Below are positions 1-5,698 of a DNA stretch of 5,698 nt, in pieces. The position numbers and the translations under genes are program-made. The number at the start of each line of letters is the position of its first letter. The first letter of the stretch is position 1. The notes beneath the pieces are model-generated. The model was not told the DNA's origin. It worked only from the letters and a program-made list of their open reading frames with translations, and did not search any database. This DNA is from Bacteroidales bacterium (GTDB taxonomy: Bacteria; Bacteroidota; Bacteroidia; Bacteroidales; UBA12077): positions 1 through 5,698 of the forward strand of contig JAUVUS010000189.1 in the NCBI GenBank assembly GCA_030600865.1. Reading direction: 5' to 3'.

Positions 1-1782
1 GTCAAATTTGACAATAAAGATACTACCGCTTCCGGCTGGTGTTAATGTTGTTTCACCTGGAATTATTAAATTAAAATCCAACTCACCTGTTATATACAAA
101 TAAGACCTTATAGTATCAATGTATAATTGGGTACCTATATCAGCACTTATACCGCCATCATATGGAAACTCCTTTAACCACAACAGGTCACCGGAATTAT
201 TTTGTTTGCTTACAAAAAGCTTCTCATTAATTTCTCTCCCAAAATATTCTGTTGTATTCGATACCGAGCCGTAGGTATAAAGATTCCCAGCATTGTCTGT
301 AAGCATTCCTATTACATGTCCATTTCCGGAATTCCCATTTACCCTTATAAACCATTCTTCGTTAATATTGTTGTCCGATTGGGAGATAAACATCAAACCC
401 TCAAGATCACCACATTGTAATATTTTATCAGATGAATTTACTGTAAAACTATTGGGTGTATATTTCAATGCCTTTGTCCATTGCTCAATCCCCAATGTGT
501 TATACATCACAAGACTATTACCATGAGAAATATAACAATTCCCATTAATATCAGCATAAATTACATTATCATCCGCATAATTTTCGTTTTCAATATTATC
601 TACCCACATTAACTCTCCGGCCGAATCACATTTTGCTACAAAACTTGTTTTTGCACTTGATGTATAACTGGTAATTGTATCTTCACTTAATATTATATCG
701 TCGCTATAATAACCGGCTAAATAAATATTTTCTTCTGAATCAATACTGAGAGAAGGAAACCAGCTATAACCCTCATAGCCACTACTATTATCATGTGAAA
801 CCATTTCTCCCCAAATAAAATCCCCATCAAGATTTGATTTAGTATAAAAAACATCACACATATTTTGAGGATATCCTAATGTAATATTTTCATCTAAGTA
901 ACCATCACTTCCTGAATTTATACCTGTGTAATAAATACTGTTTTCGGAAACTTCAATGCCGGCAAAGCAAAGAGGATACACATGTTCCCAGATTAAATCT
1001 CCTACTGGATCACATTTAAACAAAACTGAATTGCTAACTATTGAATGGTTGTAAATTAGATCGGCTGCATTATCCACTTCAGGTGAATCTGTTTGTAAGC
1101 CAATTATATAAATATTTCCACTATCGTCTGCATCAATTTTATAACCAACTTCATTGTCTCCATTATTAATATGATAACTTGCCATTAAAATATCGCCAGA
1201 AGAATTTAATTTCGTAAAAAACAGATTGTAATAAGCATCACTAGGTAATGAATAACCACCTAAAATTACATCTCCTGTATAGTAACCGGTAACATAAATA
1301 TTACCGGAACCATCGACACATAATGCAAAAGTTTTTAAGCTCTCTCCTCTTGTTGGTGAAAGTTGTTTTGCCCATAGTAAGCTACCACTATTATTAACTT
1401 TAATAATAATACCATCAACTAATCCTACACTTTTATAAGTTTCACTTCCAACACTTATTTCTCCTGAAAAAGAACCTGAAATATAAATATTACCGGTTCC
1501 GTCAGTAACAATATCACATGTATTATCATTTGCTGAGCCTCCAAATTGTCCTGCCCAGTTTAAATTCGGTGGGCTTCCATAATCTTTAGATAATAAAATA
1601 TCTTTATCTAAAGATTGTAAAGTCTTATTATAGACAATATTGGAATTCGGTACATTAAAATCAAACTTCATCTCTTTTATAAGCTGAAGTTCACTGGAAA
1701 TTTCATCCAAATTTTGGCTATTTACCTGATATATACCAAATCCTGTTATCAAGAATATTATTAAGAAGAAAATATGTTTCAT
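1..1782 (-). CDS. Secreted SBBP-repeat beta-propeller protein, N-terminal part (3' end cut by window)
   Basis: The reading frame is open from the ATG at 1782 to base 1 (594 codons, no stop), so the C-terminus lies outside the window. Residues 1-24 are a signal peptide: Lys2, a long Ile/Leu/Phe core, and a likely cut near ..NSQN. From about residue 73 the protein is built of units of roughly 60 residues. Each has a GNIYI(S/T)G-type strand (residues 97-103, 160-166, 222-228, 352-357, 499-505; weaker at 281-287, 415-421, 453-458 and 560-566) and then a G-(D/S)-L-(I/L)-W turn. This is the SBBP (beta-propeller repeat, PF06739) pattern; the first unit, with NWAGQFGGS, is the clearest. Such proteins are exported and probably bind or scaffold at the surface; no enzymatic residues are recognisable. 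In Bacteroidota many end in a type IX secretion sorting domain, which cannot be checked here. It is the last visible gene of the operon, 59 bases after the FISUMP lipoprotein. The family call is firm, the role unknown. Confidence 0.85.
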   Translation of the reverse strand, partial: MKHIFFLIIFLITGFGIYQVNSQNLDEISSELQLIKEMKFDFNVPNSNIVYNKTLQSLDKDILLSKDYGSPPNLNWAGQFGGSANDNTCDIVTDGTGNIYISGSFSGEISVGSETYKSVGLVDGIIIKVNNSGSLLWAKQLSPTRGESLKTFALCVDGSGNIYVTGYYTGDVILGGYSLPSDAYYNLFFTKLNSSGDILMASYHINNGDNEVGYKIDADDSGNIYIIGLQTDSPEVDNAADLIYNHSIVSNSVLFKCDPVGDLIWEHVYPLCFAGIEVSENSIYYTGINSGSDGYLDENITLGYPQNMCDVFYTKSNLDGDFIWGEMVSHDNSSGYEGYSWFPSLSIDSEENIYLAGYYSDDIILSEDTITSYTSSAKTSFVAKCDSAGELMWVDNIENENYADDNVIYADINGNCYISHGNSLVMYNTLGIEQWTKALKYTPNSFTVNSSDKILQCGDLEGLMFISQSDNNINEEWFIRVNGNSGNGHVIGMLTDNAGNLYTYGSVSNTTEYFGREINEKLFVSKQNNSGDLLWLKEFPYDGGISADIGTQLYIDTIRSYLYITGELDFNLIIPGETTLTPAGSGSIFIVKFD

Positions 1783-1841
1783 CCGGTTATATTTTTTGAA
1801 TTATTGATTTTGTATTGGTTATATATTTAACTTTCTGGTAA

Positions 1842-3485
1842 TTAATCTTTAATACAACGAACCGAACATCCATTTGTCTTAAACTTAAAACTCCTGTACG
1901 CCTCTATATAACTGTAAGATAGCTCCCTATACCATGCATTCGAATTATAATATTCAGAACTACTCCAATAAGTTGCACGACCACCTAAATCAATAAATGT
2001 ACCATCGCTATTTCGACTTCCGGAAGGTAATGACATAAATCCACTTTCATCAGTGCCATTTCCTCCACTATTCCAACCATTTATCGCTTTTAGTTTATCA
2101 CCAACATCCAATCCTCGCCAAGCTGTCGCATTTGCTTCATCTTCACTCATTCCAAGGAACATTTCTAATTCCTTCCACTCTGCATCACTTGGTATGTGCC
2201 AATTATCAGGACAAACCCCCTGAACTCCGCTAGGGTTTTCATCACTTCCCAAATCATCATTCATTATTGCAGCCCATGTGTATAAATATCCATAAGCATC
2301 TTTATTACTATCATTATTGTTGTAAACAAAAAAGTATTTTGTGTCATAATCTCCTGCTATATATCCTGCTGCCGCTCCATCAACCAAGGCTGAACCATCT
2401 GCATAATGAGAAGTTTTCAGATTTTCCTTCATCCAAACTTGATTGCCAATCTTTACTGTTTCATAAGTGTTACCATCAAAATCAATTAGCGGATTATTTG
2501 CAGTAAACATAATTTCATCCCCATACACTGTTCCTATTTCATTAGTAGCATACGAACGAACATAATAAGTACTCCATTCTGACAATCCTGTAATATTACT
2601 TACAAAACTGCCTGTTCCGCTACCATCATTTGTGTAAATATCGGCGATTGTAGGATTACTGGAAGTATTCCAGCAAACCCCGCGAGATGTAATATCAAAA
2701 CCACCATTATCAGAAATATTACCACCACAAACAGCAGTTGTAGCAGTTATCTCATTAACATCATTTGTTATTAATGTTGGCAAACCATTTTCTGTAGTAA
2801 AACTAAGCTCAGACCCATAATAAGTACCATTTGCATTTGTTGCATAAGCTCTAACATAATACAGGCTGTTTACATTTAAATCTATTAATTGGCTGGTAAA
2901 TACTCCCGTACCTGTTCCATCAGTTGTATGATCTCCCGACACAGTTGGGTCTTTATCCAAACTCCAACAGATTCCTTTTGCAGTAATCTCAGACCCCCCA
3001 TTGTCAAGTACATTTCCGCCACATGATGCAGTAGAGGCTGTAATATTAGTAATCTCAGAAGTAATTATTATAGCATTCTTGTTTTCAGTTGTAAAACTAA
3101 TCTCCTCGCCATAACTTACTCCAATTTCATTTGATGCGAATGCATTTAAATAATACACCTGACCTGGTACAAGCCCGTGAATTCTATAAATAAAAATATT
3201 ATTAAGAGAATTTAAATCCAGGCTTATAAAATCTTCGGCTATAGTTGGGTTGTTGTCTTGAGACCAACAAAATCCATACTCAATAATATCATTTTTATTT
3301 AAATCAGGAAATTCACCTGTTGCAGTAATTGTTGTTGTAGTACGGTTTTCAACTTTAACAGTATTTACTGTTGGTTTTTTTAAGAGTTCAAGTTTTTCAC
3401 AACTCATAAAGCAAAGCGTTAAAACAATCGAAATAATAACGAATTTCTTTAATGTATGATTAGTGTTTTTGAGAATAAACATCAT
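1842..3485 (-). CDS. Lipoprotein with three Fn3-like repeats and a C-terminal FISUMP (Fib_succ_major) domain
   Basis: This 547-residue protein is complete and ends with TAA. A basic N-terminus (K13, K14), a hydrophobic stretch and the lipobox-like FMSC put the lipidated cysteine at C29, so it is probably an outer-membrane or surface lipoprotein. Residues 38-134, 139-233 and 237-329 are three related beta-sandwich repeats of the Fn3-like kind. They share an ITAT/ITAS start, G-x-CW, NPT, YY(V/L)RAYATN, YG and a closing FTTEN. Residues about 334-547 match the Fibrobacter succinogenes major paralogous domain (TIGR02145/PF09603): VWMKENLKT, YGYLYTWAA, VCPDNWHIPSDAEW, GTDESGF, LPSGSR, YWSSSE and a closing SVRCIKD. 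That fold is related to C-type lectins and is thought to bind ligands; the ligand here is unknown. ATG codons lie at 3485 and 3482 and either could start the protein. The caspase gene ends 15 bases upstream, so co-transcription is likely. Domain calls are strong, function is open. Confidence 0.88.
   Translation of the reverse strand: MMFILKNTNHTLKKFVIISIVLTLCFMSCEKLELLKKPTVNTVKVENRTTTTITATGEFPDLNKNDIIEYGFCWSQDNNPTIAEDFISLDLNSLNNIFIYRIHGLVPGQVYYLNAFASNEIGVSYGEEISFTTENKNAIIITSEITNITASTASCGGNVLDNGGSEITAKGICWSLDKDPTVSGDHTTDGTGTGVFTSQLIDLNVNSLYYVRAYATNANGTYYGSELSFTTENGLPTLITNDVNEITATTAVCGGNISDNGGFDITSRGVCWNTSSNPTIADIYTNDGSGTGSFVSNITGLSEWSTYYVRSYATNEIGTVYGDEIMFTANNPLIDFDGNTYETVKIGNQVWMKENLKTSHYADGSALVDGAAAGYIAGDYDTKYFFVYNNNDSNKDAYGYLYTWAAIMNDDLGSDENPSGVQGVCPDNWHIPSDAEWKELEMFLGMSEDEANATAWRGLDVGDKLKAINGWNSGGNGTDESGFMSLPSGSRNSDGTFIDLGGRATYWSSSEYYNSNAWYRELSYSYIEAYRSFKFKTNGCSVRCIKD
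2499..3374 (-). repeat. Three tandem Fn3-like repeat units inside the FISUMP lipoprotein gene
   Basis: The units are about 3374-3084, 3071-2787 and 2777-2499, each coding for 93-97 residues. Units 2 and 3 are close relatives at protein level: SCGGN against VCGGN, GICW against GVCW, DGTGTG against DGSGTG, and YYVRAYATN against YYVRSYATN. Unit 1 keeps the frame of the pattern but lacks the first cysteine and the DG-(T/S)-GTG loop. This fits an internal duplication of unit 2 or 3 after an older divergence from unit 1 (inference). Confidence 0.75.
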
Positions 3486-3500
3486 GTTACAACTTATAAA

Positions 3501-4655
3501 TTAAGGATTACGCAGAATGAAAATAAAATCACCACCTTCATCACCAACATTTTTTATAATGCCATATTGAGGAAGAACCTCGCTATTATTTATTACAGCC
3601 ATTCTAAAACTGCCAAACAATTGTTCTGCAGATATAAACGGTTCTTCGTTTTTGCTTAAACGGTCAATAAAATATTTGACGAAAACACTCTCATCCGGAA
3701 CCTCTGTAAGAGAGCCGCTTGTCATGGCTTTTCTGCTGGGCAAATCATAAAGCGTCTTTATGGCAATTGAAGTCTCGGTATTAAAACTACGAGCAGTAAA
3801 TATACTGCCACTAAAACAAGCATCGGTAACCAGCAAAGTGTGTTTTGCCTTAATTTCTTTCAGGTAATCCTGAACTGTACTATTCCTTACCCAGCGAGCT
3901 TTGCTGATTTTATCAGCATCTGAAGGTAACCAGTAACCAATATTTGCATCTTTATCCCACCATCCATGGCCTGCATAAAAAACCAACAAATTATCATGTT
4001 CGCTTAGTTTACGCGAAAGCTCATCAAAAGAATTAATGATATCCTCTCTTGTAGGGTTTTGCAGTAAGGAAACATTCTCTGATTTAAATAAATATCTTGA
4101 TAGAAGAACATTCTGTAATGCTCTTGCATCATTAACAGGGTTTTCCAAATTAAAAACTTTTGGATGTTGATATTCTTCAATAGCAATTAATAATGCATAA
4201 TAGTCACCCTGAATATTTATTTCTTCAGTATAATAATTTGAAGCAGCATATTCAATAATTATTGATTTTTCAATAAGATTTCCACCCTTGTCCATAGCAA
4301 TGATATTAAATTTATTAATACCCTCTACTAAAGAAACTTCTTCTCTAAAAATACCACTAGAGCTCGGCATTACGCTTTTTGAATTTACCAGCAAAGTGGC
4401 TATTCCTGTCTCATCGAGAGCCTTCCCAATCAGAGTAAACCTTTCCTGATCAGTTTTAAAAAACTCGCCTTCTCTAACGTGTGGTGAAATTAAACTTATA
4501 ACCGGCGGAATTGAATCAACAACTTTTGTTGTAACCTGAGTTTTATTACTAATATAAATAGAAGACCATTCACTCTCAACAGTTTGTGAATACAAACTAT
4601 TAGATATAATTACAAAAAATATCAAAAAACAGTTTTTTAATTGTATGTATTTCAT
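3501..4655 (-). CDS. Exported caspase-family (peptidase C14) protease with N-terminal Ig-like domain
   Basis: I start this protein at the ATG at 4655, giving 384 residues; an in-frame ATG at 4673 would add six. The inner start forms an ATGA overlap with the stop of the upstream gene and gives a clean signal peptide (MKYIQLKN, hydrophobic core, ..SLYSQ, cut near residue 24). Residues about 51-137 (from PPVISLISP to KSIIIEY) look like a bacterial Ig/glucodextranase-B-type beta domain. Residues about 152-384 are a caspase-fold peptidase. It has the strand YYALLIAIEEY, NPVNDARAL, catalytic His230 in FYAGHG, GYWLPSDA, catalytic Cys280 in TDACFSG, and the later RKAMTSGSLTEVPD and FVKYFIDRL. Both catalytic residues are present, so it should be active. 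Asp176 and Asp278 sit where metacaspases have their acidic S1 residues, which suggests cutting after Arg or Lys (inference by analogy). The signal peptide places it outside the cytoplasm, unlike caspases of defence systems. It lies 15 bases before the lipoprotein gene. Substrate unknown. Confidence 0.92.
   Translation of the reverse strand: MKYIQLKNCFLIFFVIISNSLYSQTVESEWSSIYISNKTQVTTKVVDSIPPVISLISPHVREGEFFKTDQERFTLIGKALDETGIATLLVNSKSVMPSSSGIFREEVSLVEGINKFNIIAMDKGGNLIEKSIIIEYAASNYYTEEINIQGDYYALLIAIEEYQHPKVFNLENPVNDARALQNVLLSRYLFKSENVSLLQNPTREDIINSFDELSRKLSEHDNLLVFYAGHGWWDKDANIGYWLPSDADKISKARWVRNSTVQDYLKEIKAKHTLLVTDACFSGSIFTARSFNTETSIAIKTLYDLPSRKAMTSGSLTEVPDESVFVKYFIDRLSKNEEPFISAEQLFGSFRMAVINNSEVLPQYGIIKNVGDEGGDFIFILRNP
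4652..4655 (-). promoter_or_regulatory. ATGA stop/start overlap coupling the membrane protein and caspase genes
   Basis: On the minus strand the reading ..AAG CCA TGA of the upstream gene contains the ATG of the caspase gene. The stop (4654-4652) and start (4655-4653) share bases, the usual arrangement for translational re-initiation. No Shine-Dalgarno sequence precedes either candidate start, as is common in Bacteroidota. This overlap is the main reason to prefer 4655 over 4673 as the start. Confidence 0.7.
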
Positions 4656-5428
4656 GGCTTTAAGTTTAAACATAAACTAAGTGAAACCGAAGTATTATTA
4701 CTTCCTGCATTTGCAGGTAGTATACGAAAACTAACATTTCGTGTAGAATTTTTAGAATTTGTTTTATCAGGTGCCAAAGCCACCCACAAAATATTTACCG
4801 CCCAAATCCCTATTGCTGAATAAGCTAAAATTTTTGATGTGTTATCTTGCTGAACTGCCAAATCATAATATTTTTCATTATCCTTTGCGGTAGTTGCATC
4901 AATATATTGATCATAACTATTAACAGCCTGATTGTTATACCAAAACGATCCGGCCAGACATGCTGTCCCTGCTATGCCTATTAACCAATAGGGCTTACCA
5001 TTGCTGAGATTTGTCTGTCCCCAGCCAGGCCAAATGACTGATTGAAATATATATTTTGTTTTTTTCGCCTCAGTCTTAACAGGGATAATATTAGCAAAAA
5101 TTTTCACAGAAATAGTTTCTTCTAACAAGATTTTATCCTGTTTTAAATCCCATATTATTTGCTTATTCTTTCCTGCAATAATATTAGACCCAATGTCTCC
5201 CCTTAAAGCATTTGCATTAATTTTAATTCCTGATGTATTTACAATTTCAATCCAAATATCATAATACCCGGAACTTTTATCATTAAGTTCATAAGTAATA
5301 AGAAGAAGGTCGTTTTTAAATGATAAAGTCGGACGTTTTATCTCAATAGTGGTCTGACCTAAACTACAAAAAGCAGAAAGTAGTATTAAAGAAACTATCA
5401 GGTATATTTTAAGAATTTTACCAAGCAT
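4652..5428 (-). CDS. Exported membrane protein with N-terminal beta domain and DUF5683-like PGWGQ segment
   Basis: This complete 258-residue protein starts at the ATG at 5428 and ends with TGA at 4654-4652. Residues 1-25 are a signal peptide (K4, K7, a long Leu/Ile core, ending CSLGQ). Residues about 26-115 look like a beta-sandwich: TYELND, YYDIWIEI, GDIGSNIIAGKNKQIIWDL, SVKIFA. The G-x-N-K-x-I-x-W-D signature recurs in exported Bacteroidota proteins, but I cannot name its domain with certainty. Residues 129-220 resemble DUF5683 (PF18935): QSVIWPGWGQ, then NGKPYW, a hydrophobic helix (about 147-165), a polar YDQYIDAT..NEKYYDLA stretch, and a second helix (about 199-219, ending in WAVNILWVALA). 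This is a two-helix membrane hairpin. The tail (232-258) is Ser/Asn-rich and beta-like. It is the first gene of the block and its stop overlaps the caspase start, so the two are probably made in a fixed ratio and may form a complex (inference). Biochemical role unknown. Confidence 0.82.
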   Translation of the reverse strand: MLGKILKIYLIVSLILLSAFCSLGQTTIEIKRPTLSFKNDLLLITYELNDKSSGYYDIWIEIVNTSGIKINANALRGDIGSNIIAGKNKQIIWDLKQDKILLEETISVKIFANIIPVKTEAKKTKYIFQSVIWPGWGQTNLSNGKPYWLIGIAGTACLAGSFWYNNQAVNSYDQYIDATTAKDNEKYYDLAVQQDNTSKILAYSAIGIWAVNILWVALAPDKTNSKNSTRNVSFRILPANAGSNNTSVSLSLCLNLKP

Positions 5429-5595
5429 ATTCTAGAAGTTTTTAAACTGGTTAATCAATTTAGTAAACACTAATCCATATATTTAATATACAAATATGAC
5501 AAGTTATATTTTTTTTAAATAATAATCAACAATATCTATATGTTTTTCAAAACTATAACATAGCATGGATAGAATTTATTTTATACTAATTATGA
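5429..5595. other. AT-rich intergenic region upstream of the four-gene block
   Basis: This stretch is very AT-rich, has stops in all frames and shows no recognisable gene or RNA. It must hold the operon promoter if transcription starts here. The nearest match to the Bacteroidota -7 box TAnnTTTG on the minus strand is CATATTTG (5498-5491), with one mismatch and no well-placed -33 TTTG, so I do not call a promoter. A run of eight or nine T on the plus strand (around 5509-5516) has no hairpin before it and is not a convincing terminator. Confidence 0.5.
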
Positions 5596-5698
5596 TTTGG
5601 TTTAGCTTAAGAGATTAGTTATATTTCTACTGCCGGAGGAGCTTTACTGGAATATATTGAAGGAAAAGAACTACCTGCATTAAAAGCTATTAATGAGA
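5596..5698 (+). pseudogene. pgk: Decayed C-terminal fragment of phosphoglycerate kinase (runs off the window)
   Basis: From 5611 to the window edge the plus strand reads EISYISTAGGALLEY, then IEGKELPALKAINE. This matches the C-terminus of phosphoglycerate kinase, the glycolytic enzyme that transfers phosphate from 1,3-bisphosphoglycerate to ADP; the usual form is (K/E)(I/V)SYISTGGGAMLEY-EGK-LPG. The codons before (5596-5607) read FGLA, also as in the enzyme (FGLA-D/E-K/E-ISYIS), but a TAA at 5608-5610 interrupts them and a TGA (5593-5595) and TAA (5587-5589) precede. One change of GAA to TAA would explain the first stop. The nucleotide-binding TGGG motif reads TAGG. No further pgk sequence is visible between here and the divergent gene start at 5428, so only the 3' tail is present and it cannot make an enzyme. 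A functional pgk should exist elsewhere in the genome (inference). The identification rests on about 33 residues. Confidence 0.7.

Noticed and set aside
202..526. Two overlapping plus-strand open frames of 72 and 77 codons
   Set aside because: They lie opposite the strongly supported SBBP-repeat reading frame and have no recognisable domain.
1783..1841. Terminator or promoter in the 59-base gap before the beta-propeller gene
   Set aside because: I see no stem-loop followed by a T run and no clear promoter boxes, so I treat the gap as within the operon.
2267..2506. Plus-strand open frame of 79 codons, rich in His, Cys and Leu
   Set aside because: It is the antisense shadow of the FISUMP domain coding region; its odd composition comes from the reverse complement of Asn/Asp/Gly codons.
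3456..3659. Plus-strand open frame spanning the lipoprotein/caspase junction
   Set aside because: It runs antisense through the 3' end of the caspase gene and the 5' end of the lipoprotein gene and shows no protein family features.
4004..4186. Minus-strand open frame of 60 codons within the caspase gene
   Set aside because: It is an alternate frame of the caspase catalytic domain; the main frame carries all the family motifs.
4656..4673. The earlier ATG at 4673 as start of the caspase
   Set aside because: It adds only MFKLKA before the signal peptide and gives a longer overlap with the upstream gene; the ATGA overlap at 4655 is a more typical arrangement. It cannot be excluded.
4641..4823. 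Plus-strand open frame of 60 codons
   Set aside because: It is antisense to the membrane protein C-terminus and has no supporting features.
3501..5428. Known cytoplasmic caspase defence system (gasdermin, CRISPR-linked or Avs type)
   Set aside because: The caspase and its neighbour both carry signal peptides, and no gasdermin, Cas or NTPase sensor gene is present.
5491..5498. Bacteroidota -7 promoter box (CATATTTG on the minus strand)
   Set aside because: It has one mismatch to TAnnTTTG and no TTTG at the expected distance upstream, so chance in AT-rich DNA is as likely.
1..5698. CRISPR array, tRNA or rRNA gene, insertion sequence, or diversity-generating retroelement template or reverse transcriptase
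   Set aside because: Reading both strands I found no regularly spaced identical repeats, no cloverleaf-like segment, no transposase motifs, and no reverse transcriptase or second copy of the FISUMP C-terminal coding sequence.

Overview
The window is AT-rich DNA, roughly one third G+C by eye. It most likely comes from a Bacteroidota genome. The evidence is the protein families present (SBBP beta-propeller repeats, a FISUMP/Fib_succ_major C-terminal domain, and a DUF5683-like PGWGQ membrane protein beside a caspase-family protein), signal peptides ending in ..SxxQ, and no clear Shine-Dalgarno sequences before the genes. I could not assign a genus.

Almost the whole window is one minus-strand gene block, transcribed from right to left. 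In order it holds: (1) 5428-4652, an exported protein with an N-terminal beta domain and a two-helix DUF5683-like segment; (2) 4655-3501, an exported caspase-fold peptidase (family C14) with an Ig-like domain before the catalytic domain, joined to gene 1 by a 4-base ATGA overlap; (3) 3485-1842, a lipoprotein with three fibronectin-III-like repeats and a C-terminal FISUMP domain, 15 bases after gene 2; (4) 1782-1, the first 594 residues of a secreted SBBP-repeat beta-propeller protein, 59 bases after gene 3 and cut by the window edge. The spacing suggests one operon. All four products carry export signals, so this looks like a cell-envelope or surface module rather than a cytoplasmic one.

The right end (about 5596-5698) reads on the plus strand as the last part of phosphoglycerate kinase. 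It has in-frame stops and an altered glycine-rich motif, and no other pgk sequence lies before it. I read it as a decayed gene fragment beside the operon's upstream region.

How the genes cooperate is inference. The caspase and the membrane protein are very probably made together. The lipoprotein and propeller look like surface binding or scaffold proteins, which could be partners or substrates of the protease. No substrate or phenotype can be read from the sequence. The points most worth checking are the exported caspase with its coupled membrane partner, the G-ending codon shift in the variable C-terminal face of the FISUMP domain, and the pgk remnant.
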